From Fen-1038 sp042408355 (GTDB taxonomy: Bacteria; Chloroflexota; Anaerolineae; Anaerolineales; Villigracilaceae), in the NCBI GenBank assembly GCA_042408355.1, contig JBHORD010000033.1:37826-101825 (forward strand): a stretch of 64,000 nucleotides of DNA. The letters run 5' to 3'. Below the pieces are notes generated by a model. It searched no databases. It was not told the origin of the DNA and was given only the letters and a program-made list of their open reading frames with translations. Numbering within the stretch: position 1 is the stretch's first letter; each line of letters begins with the position of its first letter. The position numbers were made by a program, and so were the translations under genes. This document shows, piece by piece, positions 8,806 through 16,864 of this stretch.

Positions 8806-9734
8806 AAATCATCTATTCGATTGTTGCGCCCATTTATAACGAGATTGAAAATCTGCCGGTGTTGTATGCGCGCGTCAAGGAAGTGATGGATACGACGGGC
8901 GAATCGTGGGAACTTGTTCTCGTGGACGACGGCTCGACCGACGGCTCGACCGAGAAAATCCGCGAACTGGCCCGGGCGGATGCGCGCGTGCGGCCCGTGA
9001 TCTTTGCGCGCAACTTTGGCCATCAGATCGCCATCACCGCCGGCTGGGATTATGCGCGCGGCGAGGCAGTCGTCATCATTGACGCGGATTTGCAGGATCC
9101 GCCCGAAGTCATTCTGGAATTGATCAAGAAATGGAAAGAGGGGTACGAAGTTGTTTACGCTGTGCGCGCCGAACGCGAAGGCGAATCGTGGTTCAAGAAA
9201 TTCACCGCGTCCCTGTTTTATCGAATCATCTACCGTATTACCGATGTGAAGATTCCGGTGGACACCGGCGATTTCCGTCTGATGGATCGCAAAGTGGTGG
9301 ATGTATTGAAACAAATGCCTGAACGCCACCGCTTTCCGCGCGGCATGTCTGCGTGGGTTGGGTTCAAGCAGATCGGCGTGGAATACAAGCGCGCCGCGCG
9401 CTTTGCAGGCGAAACCAAATATCCGTTCAACAAGATGTTAAAGCTGGCCCTCAATGCCATCACAAGTTTTTCCTATTTTCCTTTACAAGTTGCAACGTTC
9501 TTCGGATTTGTCTCGGCGGGCATTGCCATTCTTGCCATCCCGGTTGTGATTTATCTTCGCATGGAAGGCAGTCCGCAATTCACTGGACAGGCGACAACAT
9601 TGATTGCCGTGCTTTTTCTCGGCGGCGTGCAGTTGATCTCACTGGGAATTCTCGGCGAGTATATCGGCCGCTTGTATGACGAAGCCAAGGGCAGGCCGTT
9701 GTATATTGTGCGCGATGCGCCAAAAGATGAGTGA
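8802..9734 (+). CDS. Family 2 glycosyltransferase, GtrB/dolichol-phosphate-mannose-synthase-like
   Basis: 310 residues. The GT-A fold shows VDDGSTDGS (about 41-49) and the DADLQDPP metal-binding motif (about 90), then NFGHQIAI between them. The C-terminal 80 residues contain two transmembrane helices, as in GtrB and bactoprenyl glycosyltransferases. It should transfer a sugar from a nucleotide donor to polyprenyl phosphate at the inner membrane face. Third gene of the thrC operon by ATGA overlap; its stop is 12 bp from the stop of the convergent lycopene cyclase gene. Confidence 0.86.
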   Translation: MKIIYSIVAPIYNEIENLPVLYARVKEVMDTTGESWELVLVDDGSTDGSTEKIRELARADARVRPVIFARNFGHQIAITAGWDYARGEAVVIIDADLQDPPEVILELIKKWKEGYEVVYAVRAEREGESWFKKFTASLFYRIIYRITDVKIPVDTGDFRLMDRKVVDVLKQMPERHRFPRGMSAWVGFKQIGVEYKRAARFAGETKYPFNKMLKLALNAITSFSYFPLQVATFFGFVSAGIAILAIPVVIYLRMEGSPQFTGQATTLIAVLFLGGVQLISLGILGEYIGRLYDEAKGRPLYIVRDAPKDE

Positions 9735-9746
9735 GATATAGAATGT

Positions 9747-10538
9747 TTAGCAATCGGACATTCGGGCGAAAGACCGCTTGAATGTCTTTTTTATTTTCAG
9801 CCATCTAAGTTGGCTTTCTTCTGCCAGCAGCAAAGTGACTCCAAAAGAGACCAGCGCCACCGTGATAAAAAAGAAAACGGCTTCTTCGAGCGGCAATGAT
9901 CCAATAAAAACTCCGATGGATTGCGCCGGATCAATCGTCCATGTGCCGGATGTGATGGCGAACGAATCCGCAATGGAAAGATATAAACCCATTGGCAGGA
10001 TGGCCCAAATGAGCAATTTGCGTTGACGCCAAAGGATGTCGGCGCCAAAAGCAAGTTGGGGGATGATCGCCGGTAGGGCCCAGAAAAGGATGATTGAAAG
10101 ATAGGTCAGGCGTTTTGAATGACTTAGAAAAACGAATGCGGCCGCCAGCCAGACCATAAGTGCAACACCCACTGACGCGAGGCGGAATCGTCCTGACGGC
10201 GTGAAGTGTTCGCTTGCGCTTATTCTATTAGCCAGAATATTCCACAGCAGGCTGGTAAGTAACGTTTCGAGGACAAAGAAAGTGTATTCCTCCAGTGGCA
10301 CAAAACCGAGAACAATTCCGCTCACCAGATTCGGGTTGTAATACCAGACGCGTGTTGCCACGAGATAATTGTCCCACGGCGTGGTGTAGATCAAGGCAAG
10401 AAGGATATGAACTCCAAGGGCAAATCCAAACTTTGGATTTGATTTGAATTCGCCTTTTCGCTTTCCCCGGATGATGAATATCGTCAGCGCAAGGATCGGG
10501 ATGAGTATAAAAAACGTGAGAAAGCCAAAGTAAGTCAT
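9747..10538 (-). CDS. Lycopene cyclase, fused CrtYc-CrtYd type
   Basis: 263 residues, almost all hydrophobic, seven or so helices. Two repeats of the lycopene-cyclase-domain motif: VPLEEYTFF at about 80-88 and LPLEEAVFF at about 215-223, one per half, which marks the fused heterodimer-type cyclase. It cyclises the ends of lycopene to give beta- or related rings in the membrane. The start overlaps the stop of the P450 gene by 4 bp. Last gene of the light-response operon. Confidence 0.85.
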   Translation of the reverse strand: MTYFGFLTFFILIPILALTIFIIRGKRKGEFKSNPKFGFALGVHILLALIYTTPWDNYLVATRVWYYNPNLVSGIVLGFVPLEEYTFFVLETLLTSLLWNILANRISASEHFTPSGRFRLASVGVALMVWLAAAFVFLSHSKRLTYLSIILFWALPAIIPQLAFGADILWRQRKLLIWAILPMGLYLSIADSFAITSGTWTIDPAQSIGVFIGSLPLEEAVFFFITVALVSFGVTLLLAEESQLRWLKIKKTFKRSFARMSDC

Positions 10539-11791
10539 TGTCTTTTGTAAACTTTCATGAATACGCCGGGACGCGGTTCGAGCGTCGCGCCCATGTGCGG
10601 ATGGATTTTGTGATTCGTGAATTCAAATGTATAAGTTTGAAATAATCGCGTCAGCACAATGCGCGCTTCGGCCTGACCGAACGCCGCGCCGATGCACGAA
10701 CGCGGACCGCCGCCAAAAGGTACGTATGAAAAAGGCGGAGTTTTTCGTCCGTGTGAAAATCGCTCGGGACAAAACTTGTCAGCGTTTTCCCAAATGGCCG
10801 GGTCGCGGTGTGTGAGATAGATGGAATAAAACATTCTTTCTCCGGCAGGGATTCTGCCTTCGGCAAATTCCATCTCTTCCGCCACGCGGCGGTTGCCAAT
10901 GTGAATCGGCGGATACAGACGAAGACTTTCCTTGATGACCTGATCGAGCAGGGACGATTTTCCCGTCGTATCAACTTCTTGAACAAGCCGCGAATAAATA
11001 TCGGGATTTTGGCCCAGCAATGCGAACGTCCATGCCAGCAGGGCGGTGGAGGTATCGTGGCCGGCGATGAGCATGGTCAACATTTGATCGCGGATCACGT
11101 CGTCGCTGAGCCCGGCTTCGACCAGATGTTGCAACAGATCTTGCGGCGGCGTGGAATTTTTTCTGCGGTCTGAAATGATTCGGTAAAGATAATCGTCCAA
11201 TTTCTTCAACGGTTTTTTATAGCCCGGGCGTGGCATCTTGCGCCAGAAGATCCACGGTCCCGGCGAGATGTATTCGATGGCTTTCAGAATCGGATTCCAA
11301 ATTTCAGGCAGATCGTCCCACGCATCTTTGCTGAACAAAGTTTGAACGATGATGAGCAGCGCGATCTTGCGTCCTTCAACGAGCATATCAACGACCTGTC
11401 CGTCGCGCCATTGAGCGGTTACCCTGTCGGTTTGATCGAGCATCGTTTGGGTGTAGCCGCCCAACTTCGAAGGATGAAGCGGCGGTTCCATCAGTTCGCG
11501 GTAATGATCGTGTTCTTCGCCATCCACGATCAGGACGCCCCGGCGCAGCAGGTCGGTGACGGGATCGGCGTTGCGCCATAATAATTTGTTGCGCCCGGTG
11601 ACCAGCGCTTTTCGATTCGCTTCGGGGCCAAAAACAACATACGGATGAAATGCCGGCAGCGGAATTTGGAAAAAACGCCCCGCATGTTCTGCCATGACTT
11701 TGAGCGGGCCAAGCGGCGAACGGGTTTTGAAGAACGCGAGCAGCGCTTCGCGTCCGAGCTCAGGAGTGATTTTTTGATTCTTGATAGGCAC
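10535..11791 (-). CDS. Cytochrome P450, probably a carotenoid hydroxylase
   Basis: 418 residues from the GTG at 11791. The longest frame starts at a TTG at 11857 deep inside the photolyase gene and has no clear ribosome site, so I prefer the GTG; either start overlaps the photolyase end. Haem loop FGGGPRSCIG (about 359-368, Cys 366), I-helix AGHDTST, and the ExxR motif in KESLR are all present. Lying between lycopene cyclase and photolyase in a CarH-regulated-looking operon, it parallels the Thermus beta-carotene hydroxylase CYP175A1, which also sits with crtB and a photolyase. Substrate is inferred from context; no redox partner gene is adjacent. Confidence 0.88.
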   Translation of the reverse strand: MPIKNQKITPELGREALLAFFKTRSPLGPLKVMAEHAGRFFQIPLPAFHPYVVFGPEANRKALVTGRNKLLWRNADPVTDLLRRGVLIVDGEEHDHYRELMEPPLHPSKLGGYTQTMLDQTDRVTAQWRDGQVVDMLVEGRKIALLIIVQTLFSKDAWDDLPEIWNPILKAIEYISPGPWIFWRKMPRPGYKKPLKKLDDYLYRIISDRRKNSTPPQDLLQHLVEAGLSDDVIRDQMLTMLIAGHDTSTALLAWTFALLGQNPDIYSRLVQEVDTTGKSSLLDQVIKESLRLYPPIHIGNRRVAEEMEFAEGRIPAGERMFYSIYLTHRDPAIWENADKFCPERFSHGRKTPPFSYVPFGGGPRSCIGAAFGQAEARIVLTRLFQTYTFEFTNHKIHPHMGATLEPRPGVFMKVYKRQ

Positions 11792-13115
11792 GCAATGTTC
11801 TTTCTTTATTTCTTTCGACAATAGGCTGTTTGGGGTAGCCTTCGATCTTGATTCCAAATTCCCACGGCGCGTGAATTTCTTTCGCGCTCACCGCTTTGAG
11901 TTCAGAAACCCACTTCCGAATGTAATCTCCATTCGGATCGAATTTTGCGCTTTGCAAAACCGGATTGAAGATGCGGAAATATGGCGCAGCGTCCGTTCCG
12001 GTTCCGGCTGTCCATTGCCAGCCGCCGTTGTTGGATGCGATGTCGCCATCCAGCAGATTTTCCATGAACCACGCTTCGCCCCAACGCCAATCAATCAGCA
12101 GATCTTTCACGAGATACGAAGCGACGATCATGCGCGCGCGGTTGTGCATCCAGCCGGTTTGTTGGAGTTGCCGCATGGCGGCATCCACGATTGGAACGCC
12201 GGTGCGTCCCTCTTTCCATGCGTCGAATTCCGATTTGTTGTTGCGCCACGGGATGTTTGCCAGCGATGGATTGAACGACATTTTGGCCACGCGCGGAAAG
12301 TGATACAAAATTTGGATGTAGAACTCGCGCCAGATCAATTCGTTCAACCAGATTTCGGCGCTGTGTTTTTGCTCTTCGCTTCCTGCCTCGACCCGGGCCT
12401 GCCTCGCCGCGCTGACGGCTTGCCTCAGCCCGAGCATGCCGAAGCGGATGTATGGCGATAACGAAGACGTGCCTTCCAAATCCATTCGGTTGCGCGAATC
12501 GGCATATTGGAAGATGGATGAATTTATGAATAGATCGAGTCGTTTCAGCGCTTCGGCCTCGCCCGCTGGAAAATATTTTGAATCCGGCAATTCGGGGATT
12601 TCATTTGAATGCGGATATTGAACTTCGGGAAAATCTTGTGGCGCCGGATAAAGGTTTAGATGGGTTGGAAGCAGCTCTTTCCATTTGCGGGAATACGGCG
12701 TGTAAACTGTGTATGGAGAGCCGTCCGCTTTTTTGACGAACTCGGGATGGTGAACGGTTTGTCCCGGAATCAGTTTGAGCGGAAGCGCTTTTGCAATTTG
12801 TCCATCGCGTTTGCGAGCGTAGGGCGTGTAATCTTCTTCGGCGAAGATTTGATGCGCGCCGGTTTCCTTCATCAAGCGGCGAAGCGCATCCAATGGCTTT
12901 CCCGTGCGGACGACGAGATACGAATTTCGTGCCTGCAGATTTTTGTGAAGCGATGAAAGCCCTGCGTACAGAAAACTCTTGCGGCGCGGCGATGCGGCGG
13001 CAAAGGCCGGGTCGAGGATAAAGACTGGAATCACGGAGCCCGCTTCGAGGGCGGCATGAAGCGTGGGGTTATCGGTCAACCTTAGGTCACGGCGAATCCA
13101 CCAGATGGACGTCAT
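11760..13115 (-). CDS. phr: Deoxyribodipyrimidine photo-lyase (class I)
   Basis: 451 residues. Repairs UV-induced cyclobutane pyrimidine dimers using blue light and FAD. The N-terminal antenna domain starts with IWWIRRDLRLTDNPTL; the FAD-binding half carries the conserved TGVPIVDAAMRQLQQTGWMHNR segment split around residue 340, and the WRWGEAWFME and NNGGWQW elements. These place it with class I CPD photolyases. Its presence in the carotenoid operon links DNA repair to pigment synthesis under one light signal. Confidence 0.92.
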   Translation of the reverse strand: MTSIWWIRRDLRLTDNPTLHAALEAGSVIPVFILDPAFAAASPRRKSFLYAGLSSLHKNLQARNSYLVVRTGKPLDALRRLMKETGAHQIFAEEDYTPYARKRDGQIAKALPLKLIPGQTVHHPEFVKKADGSPYTVYTPYSRKWKELLPTHLNLYPAPQDFPEVQYPHSNEIPELPDSKYFPAGEAEALKRLDLFINSSIFQYADSRNRMDLEGTSSLSPYIRFGMLGLRQAVSAARQARVEAGSEEQKHSAEIWLNELIWREFYIQILYHFPRVAKMSFNPSLANIPWRNNKSEFDAWKEGRTGVPIVDAAMRQLQQTGWMHNRARMIVASYLVKDLLIDWRWGEAWFMENLLDGDIASNNGGWQWTAGTGTDAAPYFRIFNPVLQSAKFDPNGDYIRKWVSELKAVSAKEIHAPWEFGIKIEGYPKQPIVERNKERTLRAYQESKNHS

Positions 13116-13130
13116 TGTGCGGTAAGTTGC

Positions 13131-13715
13131 TTATCCCATTTGCTCAGGTGCGATTGGATTGGGCACTTGCGATGGGAATAATTGGTGCAGGACCGCCAGG
13201 ACTTGATAGGCGGTATCGGTTTCAAACGTGTAGAAGCCTTCGTACATGCGCGGCTCGCCCGGCAGGCGCTCAGCGGGAGTGATCTCTTCCGCCAGGAGCG
13301 TGGCGCTGATGCCGGGGCCATAGGCGATGACGAACCAATAATCTTCCAATGGCGTGCCGCTTGTATCCACGTAAATGGCATTGCTCAACGCAGGCAGGGG
13401 CGCGTCGGGAACGCCATAGAGCCAGAGGCCCTGCGATGATTGCGCGACCAATTTGTAACGATCCAGCTGCGCCGCGAGACGTGAAAAATATTGGAAGGAA
13501 ACGTGCGACTGGGCGGCGTTGCGATTCGATGTGATGATGTCTTCGATCATGTGGCTGATCTCGATCATGCCGTCCACAGTAAAGATATAGCGGAAGGTCA
13601 ATCGCTGCAAATCGGACGGCCGGGTGCGTTGAAGGAGCGCTTCAGCGCGCGGTTGATAGAGTGGCAATGCCCGATGATAGAAATTTCCAAGGACGTCGTT
13701 TTTCATGATGATCAA
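13131..13715 (-). CDS. DICT-like sensory domain protein
   Basis: Up to 194 residues; an alternative ATG lies 9 bp downstream (13706). I recognise a DICT-like pattern: an N-terminal helix around MIEISHMIED, a central region, then YWFVIAYGPGISATLLAEE and MYEGFYTF. DICT domains were described next to diguanylate cyclases, two-component proteins and light-responsive systems, so a signalling role in light response fits the neighbours (photolyase downstream, MFS gene upstream). No output domain is present, so it may be a stand-alone partner. The match is by pattern memory, not by search. Confidence 0.55.
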   Translation of the reverse strand: MIIMKNDVLGNFYHRALPLYQPRAEALLQRTRPSDLQRLTFRYIFTVDGMIEISHMIEDIITSNRNAAQSHVSFQYFSRLAAQLDRYKLVAQSSQGLWLYGVPDAPLPALSNAIYVDTSGTPLEDYWFVIAYGPGISATLLAEEITPAERLPGEPRMYEGFYTFETDTAYQVLAVLHQLFPSQVPNPIAPEQMG

Positions 13716-13735
13716 TGCGGTTCGATACGATTCGA

Positions 13736-14959
13736 TTAATCTGTGACTGCCACAGGGGCGGGCTGTGAATCGCGCTTGAGGCTTAACGCGGCTGGATGGT
13801 TATAGATCTGGAACCAGACGTATACGAATAATCCCGCCATCACAACCGCGCCAAATGCGCCGGGCGCCCATGTGCCAAGTTGCTGCAACAGCGCGCCGCC
13901 GATAATGGGCGCAATGATGCGCGTGGATGAGTCAATGGAAGCAGATAGCCCGAGAATGCCGCCAATTTCCTGCGGGGCAACTGCTTTGGTCAATGTGGAG
14001 GAGAGCAATGTGTTCAGTATGCCGCCGGCGAGCGATGTCGGCGCAAGAACGATGAGCAGAACCAGGACCGAGGGCGCGACTGACCATCCGAGCATTGAGA
14101 TCGCCATCAAGGCAACGCAAGCCGCAATAAGAACATCTTCCCGGAATCGATTCGTAATTTTCCCAACCAGATAACCTTGTGTAATGACTGATAATATGCC
14201 GACATAGGTGAGCACATAGCCGGTCTGCGCGGCGGTCAGGTTGAACTTGGTCAACGCATACAGGGAGAAGATGGTCTGGAAGATGGCGAAGGCTGTGCCA
14301 AAGAAGAAGCGTGTGATCAACAGCGCACCGGTGAATGGTCGCTTGAGCGCGGTAAATAATGCGCCAAGCGTAACGGCCGGCCTTTTGCCGGTCATAGCGG
14401 CGCGCTTTTCAGCGGTCAGGGATTCGGGCAGCCAGGCGAAGATCAAAACCAGATTTGCAAACGACATCGCGGCGGCGGCAAAGGCCGGAACGGCGTATCC
14501 CCATTGGCTGAGGAAGCCGCCGGTCACCGGGCCGATGATGAAGCCCAACCCAAATGCCGCGCCGATCAGGCCAAGACCCTTGGCGCGATTCTTTGCATCG
14601 GTCACGTCGGAGATGTAGGCCTGGGCGATTGAGAGATTTCCGCCGGTGAGGCCGTCAATGATGCGGGAAGCGAAAAGCATCCACAATGCGTTGGCAAAGC
14701 CGAGCAGCAGAAAGCCGAGGAAAGTCCCGAAGACGGATGCGAGCAAAATCGGGCGGCGGCCGTAACGGTCGGACATGCGTCCCAGCAAAGGCGCGCCGAT
14801 CAATTGGGCAACTGCATACGACGCGACCAACAAGCCGGTCACGAACGCGTTCGCCTTGAAGGTCTCTGCGTAATAAGGCAGAAGCGGAAGGATGAGACTG
14901 AAACCGAGCAGGTCAATGAAGACCACTAAAATGATGGAGGAGAGAAGTTTTTTGTTCAT
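13736..14959 (-). CDS. MFS transporter, TetA-like drug:H+ antiporter group
   Basis: 407 residues with twelve hydrophobic helices. The loop 2-3 motif GRMSDRYGRRPILL (motif A) and the helix 5 GPVTGGFLSQWG segment (motif C, antiporter type) are visible. It resembles the TetA/TCR branch, but tetracycline resistance cannot be claimed: such proteins export varied compounds. It sits inside the light-induced operon with 7 bp between its start and the SDR stop, so it may move a pigment-related or photo-oxidised metabolite. Confidence 0.82.
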   Translation of the reverse strand: MNKKLLSSIILVVFIDLLGFSLILPLLPYYAETFKANAFVTGLLVASYAVAQLIGAPLLGRMSDRYGRRPILLASVFGTFLGFLLLGFANALWMLFASRIIDGLTGGNLSIAQAYISDVTDAKNRAKGLGLIGAAFGLGFIIGPVTGGFLSQWGYAVPAFAAAAMSFANLVLIFAWLPESLTAEKRAAMTGKRPAVTLGALFTALKRPFTGALLITRFFFGTAFAIFQTIFSLYALTKFNLTAAQTGYVLTYVGILSVITQGYLVGKITNRFREDVLIAACVALMAISMLGWSVAPSVLVLLIVLAPTSLAGGILNTLLSSTLTKAVAPQEIGGILGLSASIDSSTRIIAPIIGGALLQQLGTWAPGAFGAVVMAGLFVYVWFQIYNHPAALSLKRDSQPAPVAVTD

Positions 14960-14966
14960 ATCGCCT

Positions 14967-15824
14967 TTACAGTTTTGGTTTGTATGCTTCTTCGAAATGA
15001 AGTGTGTACTCGGGGGTCTTTCCGGTTTTGGTGATGTTTTCCCACATCACGCGAATCAATCCCAGCATGGGCGTCCACGGTTTCATTACGTGGACTTCCG
15101 CAAATTCTTTGCGGTTGTTCGCAATGGCTTTGACCAATGCTTTTGCCGCCGCTTCAGGCGGTTTGACTAAAAAGCGCAGAACGAAATCAAAGTTTTTCAT
15201 CCGCTCCCTGCCGCGTTCGCCAAACACAACTGGATTCACAAGCATATCGGTCGCCATCATGCCGGGACTGAATGCAATGATCTTTACGCCCGTGCCTTTC
15301 ATCTCTTTTGCCAGTGTGCGCGTGAACGATGTGATCCACGCTTTGGTGGCGGCGTACATACCCATGGGCGAGGCGGCTTTGCCGTTCGAACCCGCGCCGT
15401 ATAAATTGACCAGCGTTCCGTCTTTGCGCTCCAGCATGTAATGCAGAGCCGCCTGTGCGCCGTAGAATGTTCCCATGTCATTTGATAGAAACATATCTAT
15501 GATTTTTTCGGGGTGAATATCCAGCGTGAATCCGCTTCCGGCGGAATAGCCGGCGTTGTTGATCCAGACATCAATGCGGCCAAACGTTTCGACGGTTCGA
15601 CGCGCCAGTTCATAAACTTGATTTTCCTGGCGGACATCGCAAATCCAGCCGGTTACGTTTCCATACTGCGAGAGCGATTCGATCGCCCGATCCAGCGCGT
15701 CCCGCGCTCGTCCCGAAACGACAACGGCCGCGCCTTCCTTGAGCAATTCCCGCGCCGCGGCATAACCAAACCCGCGCGTCGAGCCGGTGATGACGATGAT
15801 TTTGTCTTTCAGTTGATTTGCCAT
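14967..15824 (-). CDS. Short-chain dehydrogenase/reductase
   Basis: 285 residues. Rossmann motif TGSTRGFG (about 14-21), NNAG (about 89-92), and the catalytic Tyr-Lys pair in YAATK (about 158-162). Classical SDR using NAD(P)H; substrate unknown. The C-terminal 50 residues extend past the core fold and contain a hydrophobic patch. Its place in the carotenoid operon suggests a terpenoid or retinoid-like alcohol or aldehyde, which is inference only. Three bp separate its start from the next gene's stop. Confidence 0.83.
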   Translation of the reverse strand: MANQLKDKIIVITGSTRGFGYAAARELLKEGAAVVVSGRARDALDRAIESLSQYGNVTGWICDVRQENQVYELARRTVETFGRIDVWINNAGYSAGSGFTLDIHPEKIIDMFLSNDMGTFYGAQAALHYMLERKDGTLVNLYGAGSNGKAASPMGMYAATKAWITSFTRTLAKEMKGTGVKIIAFSPGMMATDMLVNPVVFGERGRERMKNFDFVLRFLVKPPEAAAKALVKAIANNRKEFAEVHVMKPWTPMLGLIRVMWENITKTGKTPEYTLHFEEAYKPKL

Positions 15825-15826
15825 AA

Positions 15827-16864
15827 TTAATCCGTGCCTGCCTGGGAGGTAATGGGATGTTTGAACAGATTGACGATCCAGTTGACGCCAAGATAAATTC
15901 CATAGAGCAGGAAGATGACCATGTAATCCAGAACCGGAATGCGGATGATTTCATTCCACTGGCTGAGGCGTCCCATGAAAGCGTAGGTTGCAACGGTGAC
16001 GACAATAAAACCAATGGCCAGCGCGCGTTTGGTCCACGTGTTCAATCCGAGGCCGTACATTTGAGTCAGAACCAGCATGGCGCCGAAGCCAAAGGTGAAC
16101 ATGGGCCACATGTTGTTGCCCTGCAAAACGGCGACCATCGTGCCGTGGACCAGCACGAAGAACTCAAGGAAGAACGTCCACCATTTGTTGATGTGCGCGC
16201 GGTTGAAGATCAACGCAGATTGGACGAACAGCATGAACATATAAAAGAAGCCCATCAAATGTCCCCAGGTGCCTTCAGTGGGGTGGTACCAGAAAGTGTA
16301 GATCGTTGCCCATGCGAAGAAATATCCGTGATACTTGCGCATGATCTGGACAAAGCCGTCTTTGAATTTGAATTTTTTCCCGAAGATCAATCCGCGGCGC
16401 GGCGTCTCGAAGATGATGATGATCATCAGCATCACGGCCACCGAACCCAGCGCCGTGATCTCCGGCACGCTGGCGGCGAGTCCGTCGAACCAAAGCTGCG
16501 ACTGGACGATATGCAAAATGATGAAGACGATGTTCGTTCCAATCAATGCCCAATTGAACCAGCGCAAATTGTTTCCAAATTTTGGGCGCTCACGCTGGGC
16601 AAAGTAAATGATTGCCCAGACGATGATGTTGTGAAGCAGGTATCCGCCCCAGGCGGTCAGCGATGCGATGGCGGATGGCCGCATTAATCGCCACGGATAG
16701 GCAAAAGGAACAGTCGGCCCCACGATCTGAAAGCGCGCCAGGCTGGCGGCGGTGACGCTGATCACAACCGTGAAGGCGGCGGAGGCAAGAACGCCAATGG
16801 AGATGTATTTCAGAGAGTTGTTGTTCATGATGTGCAAAATTATTTCCTTATAATAAATGTTCAT
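15827..16864 (-). CDS. Polytopic membrane protein of unknown function in the light operon
   Basis: 345 residues with about nine or ten transmembrane segments, many Trp and His residues, and no family motif that I recognise. The start at 16864 overlaps the stop of the CarH-like gene (ATGA), which supports coupling; a second ATG at 16828 begins MNNNSLKY. Conserved-looking features are the HNIIVWAIIYF segment near residue 78 and WYHPTEGTWGH near residue 205. It is not an obvious rhodopsin: I see no retinal-lysine motif. Position directly after the photoreceptor gene makes it the least explained member of the operon. Confidence 0.7.
   Translation of the reverse strand: MNIYYKEIILHIMNNNSLKYISIGVLASAAFTVVISVTAASLARFQIVGPTVPFAYPWRLMRPSAIASLTAWGGYLLHNIIVWAIIYFAQRERPKFGNNLRWFNWALIGTNIVFIILHIVQSQLWFDGLAASVPEITALGSVAVMLMIIIIFETPRRGLIFGKKFKFKDGFVQIMRKYHGYFFAWATIYTFWYHPTEGTWGHLMGFFYMFMLFVQSALIFNRAHINKWWTFFLEFFVLVHGTMVAVLQGNNMWPMFTFGFGAMLVLTQMYGLGLNTWTKRALAIGFIVVTVATYAFMGRLSQWNEIIRIPVLDYMVIFLLYGIYLGVNWIVNLFKHPITSQAGTD

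Noticed and set aside
11792..11857. Longer start (TTG) for the P450 gene
   Set aside because: Would overlap photolyase by about 100 bp and has no clear ribosome site; the family N-terminus fits the GTG at 11791 better, though this remains open.
13736..14959. Calling the MFS gene tetracycline resistance
   Set aside because: The TetA-like motifs are shared by many exporters, and the operon context points to light response instead.
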